A stretch of DNA of 64,000 bases from an uncultured Helicobacteraceae bacterium (GCA_934668765.1 CAKUOH010000010.1:4957-68956), one strand, 5' to 3'. Shown: positions 25,787 to 35,153, counted from the stretch's first letter. Numbers and translations are program-made. Notes: a model not told the origin generated them from the letters alone.

Positions 25787-26194
25787 ATGAATGTGAAATT
25801 ACTAAAATCGCAATCGCTTTTGCAAGAGGCATTGCAAGAGGTGCTTTTTGACTTGGAGGATACGCGACTAAAAAATATCGCCATTACGCGTGTGGAATGC
25901 TCTAGGGGCAAGGAAGTAGCGAAAGTTTTTTTGGATAAAAACTCGCTTGGCGAAGTGGATTTGGCGCAGATTTTAAAACTGCTAAAAAAAGCTAGTGGTG
26001 TGATTAAGGCGAATCTGCAAGCGCAATTATCGTGGTATAGGACGCCAAATCTTACATTTGCCATTGATGATAGTTTGGCAGAAATAAATAAATTAGAGGC
26101 GATTTTTAGGCAGATTCACGCAAAAGAAAATGCGCAAGATTCGTCATTGCAAGGCAGTGGCAAAGCAAAACAATTCAAAGAAAGCACACAATGA
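25787..26194 (+). CDS. rbfA: Ribosome-binding factor A with a repeat-encoded tail
   Basis: Helps mature the 16S rRNA 5' end of the 30S subunit. 135 residues; KH-like core with SLLQEALQEVLF, LKNIAITRVECSRGKEVAKVFL and LSWYRTPNLTFAID. The last 16 or so residues (SSLQGSGKAKQFKES) come from half of a family B palindrome (26143-26177). ATG at 25787, eight bases after infB; its stop overlaps rimP by four bases. Confidence 0.9.
   Translation: MNVKLLKSQSLLQEALQEVLFDLEDTRLKNIAITRVECSRGKEVAKVFLDKNSLGEVDLAQILKLLKKASGVIKANLQAQLSWYRTPNLTFAIDDSLAEINKLEAIFRQIHAKENAQDSSLQGSGKAKQFKESTQ
26143..26177. repeat. Partial family B element at rbfA 3' end
   Basis: CGTCATTGCAAGGCAGTGGC followed by AAAACAATTC, a decayed half-copy resembling that at the tig 3' end (39439-39475), in the same frame (SSLQ). 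Confidence 0.6.
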
Positions 26195-26619
26195 TTGACT
26201 CCAAACTCTCCACCCAAATCGCCCAAATTGTCGAATCTAGCGGTTACAATCTCTTTGACATTGAAGTAGTGCGCGAAAATGACAGCCTAATTTTGCGTAT
26301 CTGTATTCACAGCGCACAGGGCATTACGCACGATGATTGCCAAAAGATTAGCGAGATTCTCTCCCCATTGCTTGATGTTTATGAGCCTTTTGAGAGTGAG
26401 TATAGTTTGGAGGTTAGCTCCCCGGGACTAGAGCGGACTTTAAGCAAACCGCGCCATTTTCAGTGCTTTGTAAATCAAAAAATCCAAATCACTATGCAAG
26501 ATAAAAGCAAAATTTGTGGAATTTTGGATAGTGCAAATGATTCGCATTTCACGCTAAATGGCGAATCTTACGCATATAGCGACATTAAAAAGGCAAAAAG
26601 CATTTTTGAATGGAATTAG
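26191..26619 (+). CDS. rimP: Ribosome maturation factor RimP
   Basis: 30S subunit assembly factor (DUF150 family), 142 residues. Seen: GYNLFDIEVVREN, THDDCQKISEILSPLLD, EYSLEVSSPGLERTL and the C-terminal SH3-like part with GILD. ATGA overlap with rbfA and ten-base overlap with ribD. Confidence 0.93.
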   Translation: MIDSKLSTQIAQIVESSGYNLFDIEVVRENDSLILRICIHSAQGITHDDCQKISEILSPLLDVYEPFESEYSLEVSSPGLERTLSKPRHFQCFVNQKIQITMQDKSKICGILDSANDSHFTLNGESYAYSDIKKAKSIFEWN

Positions 26620-27629
26620 ATTTTTATATGGATTTAGCATTGCGCAAGGCGTGGGAAAATCAGCTTCTCGCCCTGCCAAATCCTAGCGTGGGTGCGCTTA
26701 TTTTAGATAAAAATGGGCGGATTTTGTCGCTTGATTCACACTCAAAATCAGGTGCGCCACACGCGGAATTAAATGCGGCTAAAAATGCCTACATTGCGCT
26801 AAAAGGTAGAGATTTTGAAGCGTTGCAAAATCTACACAAAGCAAATGAAATTTTTGATTTTTTGGTGGCAAATCACGGCGGAATAATGCGCGATTGTAGT
26901 ATATTTGTAACGCTAGAGCCTTGCAATCACTACGGCAAAACGCCCCCGTGTGCAGAGCTTTTAAGGGCTTTGGAATTTAGAGAAATTTTTATTAGCGCAG
27001 ACGAAAAGAGCGCAGATTCACGCGGTGGCGCAGAGAGTTTGGCAAAAAGTGGCGCAAAAATAGTGCGCGGAATTTTGCAAGATAAGGGCGCGGATTTGCT
27101 ATATCCATTTGAGAGATTGCGCCAAAATAGGCGTTTGCGCGTCTTTAAAATCGCTCAAAGGTTAAATGGTAGTTTTGAAAATGGCATTATTTCAAGTGAA
27201 AAATCGCGCTATTTTTCACACAAACTCCGCGCCATAGCAGATAGAATCATCATTTCTAGCAAAACGATTTTAAATGACAATCCATTGCTAGATTCGCGTA
27301 TGTGTGGCGAAAAAGCCCCTGATATTTGCGTATTTGGACACACAGAGAGTTTGCAAAAATGCAAAAATCCAAATCTTTGCTTTCATAGCATTAAAAATCG
27401 CAAGATTGCCTTTTATGAGCGCATTGAAAATCTCCCTACGAGTGGCTTTAACATAATTGAGGGTGGCGCGGACAGTTTTGCGCTATTTAGAGATAAAATC
27501 GATTTATTGCTTGTTTTTATATCACCAAAAATCGCGGTGGGACGGAACTTTTATAGCGATTTTGGTGGGTGCATTCTACACGCAAGTCGCATAGGCGGGG
27601 ACATAGCACTATGGATAAAGCCACATTAA
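26610..27629 (+). CDS. ribD: Riboflavin biosynthesis deaminase/reductase
   Basis: Bifunctional enzyme for the second and third steps of riboflavin synthesis. The N-terminal deaminase has the zinc site HAE (PHAELNAA, about 50) and PCNHYGKTPPC (about 110-120). The C-terminal reductase domain (about 150-339) has RVFKIAQRLNGSFEN, ISSKTILNDNPLLDSR and EGGADSFALF. 339 residues. The start lies within rimP; the 3' end overlaps the next gene, so the run from thrB appears to be one long operon. Confidence 0.92.
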   Translation: MELDFYMDLALRKAWENQLLALPNPSVGALILDKNGRILSLDSHSKSGAPHAELNAAKNAYIALKGRDFEALQNLHKANEIFDFLVANHGGIMRDCSIFVTLEPCNHYGKTPPCAELLRALEFREIFISADEKSADSRGGAESLAKSGAKIVRGILQDKGADLLYPFERLRQNRRLRVFKIAQRLNGSFENGIISSEKSRYFSHKLRAIADRIIISSKTILNDNPLLDSRMCGEKAPDICVFGHTESLQKCKNPNLCFHSIKNRKIAFYERIENLPTSGFNIIEGGADSFALFRDKIDLLLVFISPKIAVGRNFYSDFGGCILHASRIGGDIALWIKPH

Positions 27630-28429
27630 GCCTATATCAGCTAGAAAACGGCTACTGCTACAATAGCGATAGTTTGTTTTTGTATGCGTTTATTGCAAGA
27701 TTTTTGAAAAATGGCGTGAGTGTAGTGGATATTGGTGCGGGTTGTGGAATACTAGGATTGCTCTGTGGGCGGGATTTTAGCGTGGATTTGAGTTTGATTG
27801 ACATTGATGAAACTAACGCCAAATTATGCAAGAAAAATGCAGATTTTAATAACATAAATGCGGAGATTTTTTGCGGAAATGTGCTTGATTTTTGCGATAA
27901 ATTAGACGAATCTAGCGCAGATTTCATTAAATCGCGATTGGATTTGCTTAAATCTAGTAGTGATTCATTGCAAAAAATGCGCACAAAAAAATTTGATTTT
28001 ATCATCTCAAATCCGCCTTTTTATGATAGATTTTCGCCACCACCGCGCAAGAATCATCTCTTTTTGGCAAAAAAAAGCGAAAATTTGCCCTTTGAATCGC
28101 TTGTCAAAATCGCTAAAACCACACTTTCGCCCAAAGGCAAATTTATTTTTTGTTATAAAAGTAGCGCGTTGGCGGGCGTTTTTAGCGTGTTGCAAAAAAA
28201 TGGCTTTAATATAAGTGCGTTGCAGTTTGTCTATCCTAAAAAAAATGCAAGGATTGAATCCAAAAAAAACGCCACTTTGGCGATGATTTGCGCGGATTTT
28301 AGCAAGAAATATTTGGAAGTAATGCCGCCGATTTTTAACTTTGTAGATACCGAGCATAGCGCGGAGGCAAGGGAAATTTTTGCATTTTGCAAAACGCATA
28401 GCATAAAAATAAATGAGAGTGAATTATGA
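27611..28429 (+). CDS. TrmN6-like tRNA adenine-N6 methyltransferase
   Basis: 272 residues. SAM motif VVDIGAGCGILGLL and the catalytic NPPF (FDFIISNPPFYDRF) match the YfiC/TrmN6 group that methylates A37 of tRNA-Val. The opening LYQLENGYCYNSDSLFLYAF is typical. A Ser/Asp/Lys-rich insert (DESSADFIKSRLDLLKSSSD) lies between motif III and IV. ATG at 27611 overlaps ribD; an upstream start at 27569 would only lengthen this overlap. HP1504 sits in the same place next to ribG in H. pylori. Confidence 0.82.
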   Translation: MDKATLSLYQLENGYCYNSDSLFLYAFIARFLKNGVSVVDIGAGCGILGLLCGRDFSVDLSLIDIDETNAKLCKKNADFNNINAEIFCGNVLDFCDKLDESSADFIKSRLDLLKSSSDSLQKMRTKKFDFIISNPPFYDRFSPPPRKNHLFLAKKSENLPFESLVKIAKTTLSPKGKFIFCYKSSALAGVFSVLQKNGFNISALQFVYPKKNARIESKKNATLAMICADFSKKYLEVMPPIFNFVDTEHSAEAREIFAFCKTHSIKINESEL

Positions 28430-28863
28430 AAATATGCGAATCTAGCGAATCTAATCGCAAATCCACTTACGAATCTACGCAAGATTTACCACAAAAACTC
28501 ACGCAAGATGGCTTTGATTTTAGCTTTAATCCATCAAAATGCAGTGAGTGCGGGGGAAAATGCTGCATAGGGGAAAGCGGATACATTTTTTTAACCAAAG
28601 GCGAAATGGAAAAAATCGCAGAATTTTTGGGGCTAGATTTTGGGACTTTTACAGCGCGATTCGTCCGTCAAATCGGCACAAAATATTCGCTAACTGAAAA
28701 ACCACATTCAAGTGGCTTTGCGTGTGTGTTTTTTGATGATTGCAAAAAATGCACCATTTACCCCGTGCGCCCAGCACAATGCAGGGACTTTCCCTTTTGG
28801 GATATTTTTAAAAATAACGCTGAAGGCGCAAAGCGCGAATGCGAAGGCGTGGAGAAAAAATAA
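28426..28863 (+). CDS. YkgJ-family cysteine-cluster protein
   Basis: 145 residues with eight or so conserved Cys: CSECGGKCCIG (about 39-49) and CVFFDDCKKCTIYPVRPAQCRDFP (about 102-125), which probably bind a zinc ion or Fe-S cluster. The function of the family is unknown. The first 25 residues are Ser/Glu-rich and variable. ATGA overlap with the methyltransferase gene. Confidence 0.82.
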   Translation: MKICESSESNRKSTYESTQDLPQKLTQDGFDFSFNPSKCSECGGKCCIGESGYIFLTKGEMEKIAEFLGLDFGTFTARFVRQIGTKYSLTEKPHSSGFACVFFDDCKKCTIYPVRPAQCRDFPFWDIFKNNAEGAKRECEGVEKK

Positions 28864-28913
28864 AATGCCTTGACAATTTCACGCGAATCTAGCATTATCA
28901 TCTATGATTTGCA

Positions 28914-30368
28914 CTAGATTTGCACCCTTTTAGCGCGAATCTCAAGGCATAATGCTATAAAGCCCACAAGTGCAATCATACTAAAAATAGCCACAGGACT
29001 CATATAGCGCGACCACGCTACTATCGTCATTCCTGCGATTATAATCGCACTTGCAAAGCTAGTAAGCGAAGTGGCAAAAGTAAAAATTAGCAAAGATTTA
29101 TCGCACTCACATTTGCGCCACCGCACAATCAAAAATCCGCTAATCACAAGCAGCACAAACGAAGTAGCCACAAAAAGCGCGTGATTAAAAATGGGCAAAT
29201 TATTATAAAAAAACGCATAGATTCGCTCTTTTAGCGGACTAAAAGCTATACTCCATTCACTTTGCGGATAGTTTGATAAGATATTTAGCCTATATGAATC
29301 CTGTGGCATTGCTTGGATTCGCTTGGGATTTTTGATTAGCGAACGAGCGAAACTATCTATATCATCATCGCGTGGATTTTGCCACCACATAGCTTTGAAA
29401 AACCTTGCTTCGTGGGCTAGAAAATTTAGCGGATGTTTTAAAATCGCTTTTATCCACGCGCTATGTAGTCCATTTAATTTGCCACATTCAATGATATTCC
29501 ACCCACAGCTATAAAAATCGCCCATCAAAGAGTTGCTGTGGTAGGCGTTTTTGATATGACTAAAATCCGCGCTTTTTCTGCCGTCAAAAAAATACCACTC
29601 ATCTTTAAAGCAGTTTGAATCATCGCTTGGCACACAAGCTCCTGCGATTTGTAGCAAAAATATTGGGTTTGATGGATATGCGTCATATTTTTTAGGCACT
29701 CTTTTGGGTAACTCTACCACGATAGCAAGGCAAATAATCGCGCTTAATGCTACGAATCCTACGAATTTTTTGGCAAATACTTTTGAATCTAATGAATCTA
29801 AACCACGATTTCTTAACCACAAATAAATGATTATAAAAAACGCAGGGAATGCGCTAAAAATGGCATTATGTCGCCAAAGAAGCCCTAAAAATAATAAGGC
29901 AAATATGAGAATCCAAAGAACGATTCGAATCTTTTTTGCGATTCGCTCCCCTGCCAAAATCAGCAATAAAATCCCACTATACGCGCAAAATATAAAATTT
30001 GCCATTAGGACATAATTCATCGAAATAAAATTGCTTAAATAGATATTGCCGATAAATGCGATGAGTAGCAGGGCAAGGCTAAAAATGCTTTTATATCGCA
30101 AATAAAATCCAGCGATAAGAAAGTAGATTCCCAAATAAAGCGTGATTAGATTTAGCAGAAATAAATAAAATGTATGTTTGCCAAAAATAAGCGTTATAAG
30201 CCAAATAAATAGCGTATTCATCGGCGGTCCAAAGTCTTCTAACACAAAATCTAGCACACGAAAGGTATCCGTATCATAAATATATCCGGGGAATCCAAGC
30301 CAAAAGCTAAAGCCATAAATCCCCGCACATAAAATAAAGGCAAATGTTAGGAATACGCAATTTTTCAT
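28914..30368 (-). CDS. Multi-span membrane protein, possible glycosyltransferase (GT-C-like)
   Basis: 484 residues with 10-12 membrane spans. Residues after the first span (DTDTFRVLDFVLEDFGPP) form an acidic first periplasmic loop, as in lipid-linked-sugar GT-C enzymes, and a large soluble loop (about 235-370) lies between the spans. No precise family is named. ATG at 30368 is chosen because GGGGAT lies upstream; an in-frame start at 30404 has none. The next gene upstream on this strand is the broken methyltransferase. Confidence 0.55.
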   Translation of the reverse strand: MKNCVFLTFAFILCAGIYGFSFWLGFPGYIYDTDTFRVLDFVLEDFGPPMNTLFIWLITLIFGKHTFYLFLLNLITLYLGIYFLIAGFYLRYKSIFSLALLLIAFIGNIYLSNFISMNYVLMANFIFCAYSGILLLILAGERIAKKIRIVLWILIFALLFLGLLWRHNAIFSAFPAFFIIIYLWLRNRGLDSLDSKVFAKKFVGFVALSAIICLAIVVELPKRVPKKYDAYPSNPIFLLQIAGACVPSDDSNCFKDEWYFFDGRKSADFSHIKNAYHSNSLMGDFYSCGWNIIECGKLNGLHSAWIKAILKHPLNFLAHEARFFKAMWWQNPRDDDIDSFARSLIKNPKRIQAMPQDSYRLNILSNYPQSEWSIAFSPLKERIYAFFYNNLPIFNHALFVATSFVLLVISGFLIVRWRKCECDKSLLIFTFATSLTSFASAIIIAGMTIVAWSRYMSPVAIFSMIALVGFIALCLEIRAKRVQI

Positions 30369-30441
30369 TATAATCCCCGCATAAAAATACTGCAATTTTA
30401 CCAAAAAATAACCATTTTATTTTAAGCAAATTGCAGGAAAA

Positions 30442-31331
30442 TTAACACTGCGCCAAATATTCCCTTGCACTATTTTTGCGCGGAGTGCGACAAGATAAAT
30501 GCGTATATAGGCTTAATTTATCACAAATCCCAAAGAGCGATTTTTGCGTGGAATCAAAAAAATACTCGCACACCGCAATAATCTCACGCTGATTATTGCA
30601 ATGCTCATAATTCATAATCACATCATAATCTAACCCATATTTTAGGCGAAATTCTAACCCCGTAGTCGCCTTGTAACCAAGCGTCCAAAGGAATCGTCCT
30701 TGCGAAGGAATGGAAGCCGAAAATACACCATCATTTTCAAGTAATAAGCACGAAATCGCCACCACACGAGGCAAATCCAAAATATGCTCCAAAACAGCGC
30801 AAGAAATAATGCGATTGTAAAGTTTATTTTGTGGCGAATCTAATGTTTGTGAAGAGTATAGCGCGGAATCGCCCTTATTTAGCGGATTTTTTTCCCATTT
30901 GAATCTGTGCTAAAATCATTTGCCACTTCGCTAATGTCCGCATATATTTTTCGCACTTTGGGCAGATTTGGCGAATCTTTGTAGAGTGCGGAAAATGGCT
31001 CAATAATATCATAATGGTTAAAATCGCGCTCAAATTCCATCTGATTTAGCGTCCCTGCGCCGATTTCTAGCATCCTATTGCCCTGCAAACCGCGTATATC
31101 AAGCGCGACTTTTTTATGAAGCCACCGCTCCATTCTCTGCGCTACGCTACTAGCTGTCGTATCGCCCTTGCTATTTGATTTGTAAAAACTCTCATAAATT
31201 TCGGCGTATTGTTTGGGCAATGGAGTGCGAATCTTTGGAAATTGTGGGAAATTTTTTGATATTTGGAATCCTTTGCAAAATTTAAATTTAAAAGCGCAAT
31301 CATAACATAAATTATCGTCATTGCGAGGCAA
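30442..31331 (-). pseudogene. SAM-dependent methyltransferase, frameshifted at an A7 run
   Basis: Two frames make up one protein. The N-terminal frame (31331 to about 30879) has a KIR-TPLPKQYAEIYESFYK start and SAM motif GNRMLEIGAGTLNQ. The C-terminal frame (to 30442) has CAVLEHILDLPRVVAIS, the usual motif-IV helix. The break is at seven A in the coding strand (plus-strand T run 30887-30893). With eight A the text runs on unbroken as NGKKNPLNKGDSALYS... into the C-terminal frame. This may be a phase-variable OFF state, a young pseudogene or a sequencing error. The TTG start at 31331 lies in a family B repeat, so the true start is unsure. Confidence 0.7.
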
Positions 31332-31361
31332 ATCATAGATTCGCCAAAGCAGTCAAGGCTC
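31316..31361. repeat. Family B element at the start of the methyltransferase gene
   Basis: CGTCATTGCGAGGCAAATC...GATTCGCCAAAGCAGTC. It supplies the only plausible start codon (TTG 31331) and the residues PRND. Confidence 0.7.
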
Positions 31362-31400
31362 AATATAATTTATAAGGTTAATTTATTGATATTTTTAGCC

Positions 31401-32177
31401 CTATATAGATTCGGTATCAAAAATGGGCTGAATTATACTTTTGTTGTTTATTTTTGAGATGGAGTATTGGCTATTGTAGATTTCTTTTAAAAGTTTTGGG
31501 GTAATTATGGATTGTGTTTTGCCAGAAGCTATAATCTCGCCATTTTTTAATACAAGTGTGTGGCTAGCAAACCAAAGCAAGTGGTTAGGGTCGTGGCTAC
31601 AAGCAATGACAAGTTTGCCAAGTTTTGCAACTTTTTTTAAGATTTTCCAAATAGAGATTTGATTGTGAAAATCTAGCGCACTTGTTGGCTCATCTAGTAT
31701 CATTATCGGTGCATTTTGCGCTAGAGCGCGTGCAATTAGTGTAAGTTGGCGTTGCCCACCACTTAATGAAGTAACGGGATGTTCGGCAATATCTAGGATT
31801 CCTAAAAGCTCCATTGCTGCATAAGCAGTATCAAAATCTTCTTTTTTTAATCCAAAGATTCCGCCCATATATGGAGACCTCCCCATTAAAACGATTTCTT
31901 TTACGCTAAAAGGAAAGGGTGGCTTATGCTCTTGTGGGACATAGGCGATAAGTTTTGCCATTTTTGAAGTGGTTATAGAGTGGTAATTTTCGCCATTGAT
32001 TAAAATATGGCAAGATGCAGGTTTTAGCAAAGCCATTACGCATTTTAAAAAAGTCGTCTTTCCGCTACCATTTGGTCCCATCAATCCCCAAAGTTCGCCT
32101 TTATTTGCGCTAAAAGATAGGTTTTTTAAAATGTGATTGTTTGCATAATAAAAGCTTAAATTTTCAATTTTTAACAT
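31401..32177 (-). CDS. ATP-binding protein of an iron/siderophore-type ABC importer
   Basis: 258 residues of the FecE/BtuD class. Walker A GPNGSGKTT (about 34-42), Q-loop YVPQEHKPPFPFSV, signature LSGGQRQLTLIARAL, Walker B IMILDEPTSALD, and switch His in CSHDPNH. Works with the permease and binding protein directly upstream. In Helicobacter, importers of this class carry iron chelates, haem, or in some species nickel or cobalt; the cargo cannot be decided here. Ten bases separate it from the permease gene. Confidence 0.92.
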   Translation of the reverse strand: MLKIENLSFYYANNHILKNLSFSANKGELWGLMGPNGSGKTTFLKCVMALLKPASCHILINGENYHSITTSKMAKLIAYVPQEHKPPFPFSVKEIVLMGRSPYMGGIFGLKKEDFDTAYAAMELLGILDIAEHPVTSLSGGQRQLTLIARALAQNAPIMILDEPTSALDFHNQISIWKILKKVAKLGKLVIACSHDPNHLLWFASHTLVLKNGEIIASGKTQSIITPKLLKEIYNSQYSISKINNKSIIQPIFDTESI

Positions 32178-32187
32178 TTATCATTCT

Positions 32188-33216
32188 TTACATAAATAAA
32201 CGACCACTTTTTGCGCGTAAAATCCAAATCAAAAATGGCGCACCTATGATTGAAGTAATGATTCCAATAGGAATCTCTCCGCTAGTAAGCGTCCTTGCAA
32301 TCGTATCACAAATAAGCAAATAAATCGCACCACAAAGCGAAGCAATAGGAATCACAAAGCGATTATCTGGTCCTACAAGCAATCTTGCGGCGTGTGGCAT
32401 CATTAAGCCTATCCAAGCGATAATTCCCACACTTGAAACGCAAATCGCCGTCATCAAAGTCGCAGTTATGATAAATATCGTTTTGTATTTATCTGGATTG
32501 ATGCCTAAGCTTTTAGACTCTTCATCGCCTATTGATAGCAAGTTAAGTTTCCAAGCAAAAATCCAAGCAACAATAAAACAAAGCAAAATTACAATAGTAT
32601 TGATAAAAATATCACTCCAACTAGCGTGGTAAAGTCCGCCCATCATCCAAAAAGTTATTTCCCTTAATTGCGTATCTTCGGATAGATATTTGACAATAGA
32701 AACAAGTGCGGAAAACACAGAGCCTATAATCACACCAGATAGCACAAGTCCTACGGTATTTATCTCGCCTTTTTGTCGTGCAAGTGTATAGGCGATAATC
32801 ACAGCAAGAAGCGCAAACAAAAATGCAGAAATTTGCGTAGGCAAAAAAAGTGCAGGAAAGACAATGGCAATGGCAGCACCAAAACTAGCCCCAGATGAAG
32901 CCCCTAAAATAAAAGGCTCTACAAGTGGGTTTCTAAAACAGCCTTGATAAAGCGCACCAGCAGTAGCTAACGCAATCCCAGAGAGCACAGCCATCAAAAT
33001 GCGTGGCATACGCATATTCCACACGATTGCCATATCGCGAGCAGAGATAGAATCTAAATGATAGCCCGTAACCTTAAATAAAATGATATTCAAAACAGCA
33101 TTTAAGGATAGATAAGAATTCCCAGAAGTGATTGCAAAAAACATCGCCACACACAACACGCCAAGAAGTATTAGGATAATGATTTTGCGGACATCACCTA
33201 ATGGGCTAAAAATCAT
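32188..33216 (-). CDS. Permease of the iron/siderophore-type ABC importer
   Basis: 342 residues, about ten membrane spans, FecCD/BtuC family. Seen: MRMPRILMAVLSGIALATAGALYQG, NPLVEPFILGASSGASFGAA, SVGIIAWIGLMMPHAARLLVGPDNR and the C-terminal GEIPIGIITSIIGAPFLIWIL. One permease gene only, so it probably works as a homodimer. It overlaps the binding-protein gene by 11 bases. Confidence 0.94.
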   Translation of the reverse strand: MIFSPLGDVRKIIILILLGVLCVAMFFAITSGNSYLSLNAVLNIILFKVTGYHLDSISARDMAIVWNMRMPRILMAVLSGIALATAGALYQGCFRNPLVEPFILGASSGASFGAAIAIVFPALFLPTQISAFLFALLAVIIAYTLARQKGEINTVGLVLSGVIIGSVFSALVSIVKYLSEDTQLREITFWMMGGLYHASWSDIFINTIVILLCFIVAWIFAWKLNLLSIGDEESKSLGINPDKYKTIFIITATLMTAICVSSVGIIAWIGLMMPHAARLLVGPDNRFVIPIASLCGAIYLLICDTIARTLTSGEIPIGIITSIIGAPFLIWILRAKSGRLFM

Positions 33217-34393
33217 TTTCCACAGTCCAGTCTAGCAACTGTTCGCTTCTTAGGGCTTTTGCGGTTTTTTTATCAACGCCATATACATCTTGATAAAATT
33301 TCAGTGCAAAACTATGCACTTTAATATCTTTAAACAAATCTGGATAAGACGCTTTTGCAATAATTAGAATATCAAGCGGATATTCCACACGCCTAGAGCA
33401 ATTCATCGGAGTCCAAGGAAGCGCATAAACGCGTTTATTTTTAACTGCCTTTAACTCTTTTAAATTTTGATAATAAGGCGCACTTAATAGTTCGTTTGCA
33501 GGGTGATAGCCATTTTGCGTAGGGAGTAAAATGACATCAGGATCAATGGCATAAACTTGCTCTCCGCTTAATATAATATTGTTTCCATTGCCACGAAATG
33601 CGTTTTTGGCATTTGCGATATTTTCTATGATATAAGATTCAGGGGTTGTGATACCAGATGCCATTCCAGAGCCACCTTGTTTTCTAGCAACGGAATTTAG
33701 ACCAAAATAAAGGACTTTCGGCTTGTCTTTGTCTTTAATATTTTTTGTTCTCTTTTTCACAAGCAATTCTGTGGAGTGGAGATAGTCATACAATTTGAGT
33801 GCTTTTTCTTTTTGTTTAAATACATCGCCAATTACACGCATCTCTTCTTTCATTGTGCTAAGCTCTGCCTTGCCATAATAAGTCGGGGAATATAGCACAA
33901 CAAGCGGAATTTCAAGAGATTCTATCATTGCTATGGTTTTTTCTAATGCCTTTGGGTCGCCGCCCCTAAAATATGAGCCACCAGAAACCGTGCAATCGCC
34001 CACCCTTAAAATCACAATCTGCGGATTTGCCTTTGCAAGTGTTTCGTAGTTGATAATATCGCCTTGTGGAGAGTTAAAGCAAGGTAAATCATTAAGCCAA
34101 GGGTGCAAATACTTCATTGTGTGTAAGCCCCTAGCAGTGTAAGATTTACCATCAACGCTTTCAAAAGAATATTTATAATCGCGCTTCATTGACCAAGAGC
34201 CAATGGCACTAATTTTATCCACTACACCTAAATGCGTCATTACGCCTTCTACAAAACCATCGCTAATTGTTGCGACCCGTTCTAATTTTTCTGGAATCTT
34301 AATTTGCTTACCACGCATATCAGTAATTATATGCGCATTAGCAATCGTTAAGCTAAAAAACGCCAATATAAAGAGTTTGAAAAGTTTTTGCAT
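33206..34393 (-). CDS. Periplasmic substrate-binding protein of the iron/siderophore-type ABC importer
   Basis: 395 residues with a Sec signal peptide ending ANA before HIITDMRGKQI (cleavage near residue 20). Two-lobe helical-backbone binding protein (TroA/BtuF fold): RVATISDGFVEGVMTHLG, KANPQIVILR, YAIDPDVILLPT and a C-terminal LDILIIAKASYPDLF. Not clearly a lipoprotein. ATG at 34393 is used because AAAGGATT lies upstream and the signal peptide begins there; the ATG at 34432 would add 13 residues. Only 49 bases from sodB and no terminator seen, so sodB read-through is likely. Confidence 0.9.
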   Translation of the reverse strand: MQKLFKLFILAFFSLTIANAHIITDMRGKQIKIPEKLERVATISDGFVEGVMTHLGVVDKISAIGSWSMKRDYKYSFESVDGKSYTARGLHTMKYLHPWLNDLPCFNSPQGDIINYETLAKANPQIVILRVGDCTVSGGSYFRGGDPKALEKTIAMIESLEIPLVVLYSPTYYGKAELSTMKEEMRVIGDVFKQKEKALKLYDYLHSTELLVKKRTKNIKDKDKPKVLYFGLNSVARKQGGSGMASGITTPESYIIENIANAKNAFRGNGNNIILSGEQVYAIDPDVILLPTQNGYHPANELLSAPYYQNLKELKAVKNKRVYALPWTPMNCSRRVEYPLDILIIAKASYPDLFKDIKVHSFALKFYQDVYGVDKKTAKALRSEQLLDWTVENDF

Positions 34394-34442
34394 TTGGAAT
34401 CCTTTTTTTAAAAATACAAATCCAAGATTCACAACTTTAAGA

Positions 34443-35078
34443 TTATTTGCCGTGTAGCTCGTTAATATAAAATTTTATTGAGCCTACGCCTTCTTTTTTT
34501 GCCCACTCAAACGCACTGCTTACAAACGCCCAATTTATATGCGCAAAATACTTATCTAAATATGCAGGACGCGCATTCTTATGGTCGATATAATATGCGT
34601 GCTCCCACACATCTGCCACAAGAAGTGGGACTTTGTCCTCTGTGATGGGTGTTTGTGCGTTGCTAGTTTGGATAATCTCTAACTTTTTATTTGCTAAATT
34701 ATACACAAGCCAACACCAACCAGAGCCAAATAGCGTAGTGGCAGCGTTTAAAAATTTCTCTTTAAATGCTTCCACACCGCCAAACTCCGCTTCTATCGCG
34801 CCTTTTAGCTCTGAGCTCATTTCGCTACCATTTGGTGCGATACAATCCCAATAAAAATCGTGATTATACACCTGCGCTGCATTGTTAAACAATCCGCCAC
34901 TTGCCTTTTTGATGATGTCATACAGCTCAGCATTCTCAAACTCGCCACCTTTAATCAAATTATTTAGGTTATTTACATAAGTTTGATGATGTTTGCCGTA
35001 GTGATAATCAAATGTAGCAGGACTTAAAAAGTCCCCAAAGCTGTCTTTTTCGTAGGGTAATTTTCGTAATTCAAACAT
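34443..35078 (-). CDS. sodB: Iron superoxide dismutase
   Basis: Converts superoxide to peroxide and oxygen in the cytosol. 211 residues. Metal ligands in HYGKHHQTYVNNL (His26), NHDFYWDC, DVWEHAYYIDHKN (Asp and His). LFGSGWCWLV is typical of the Fe form. ATG at 35078 with AGGAG eight bases upstream and a -10 element at 35148-35153. Confidence 0.97.
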   Translation of the reverse strand: MFELRKLPYEKDSFGDFLSPATFDYHYGKHHQTYVNNLNNLIKGGEFENAELYDIIKKASGGLFNNAAQVYNHDFYWDCIAPNGSEMSSELKGAIEAEFGGVEAFKEKFLNAATTLFGSGWCWLVYNLANKKLEIIQTSNAQTPITEDKVPLLVADVWEHAYYIDHKNARPAYLDKYFAHINWAFVSSAFEWAKKEGVGSIKFYINELHGK

Positions 35079-35147
35079 TATTTTTCTCCTTCAATTTTAA
35101 AATGATATTTTTTTAGTGCGGTTTAAGATTTGCAACTAAAATTTGCA

Positions 35148-35153
35148 ATTATA
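35148..35153 (-). promoter_or_regulatory. -10 element of sodB promoter
   Basis: TATAAT on the minus strand preceded by TTTTACC; the leader to the sodB ATG is about 60 bases. The 240 bases between sodB and the divergent gene at 35319 also hold several copies of AGATTCAC and CAAAATTTCAC. Confidence 0.45.
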
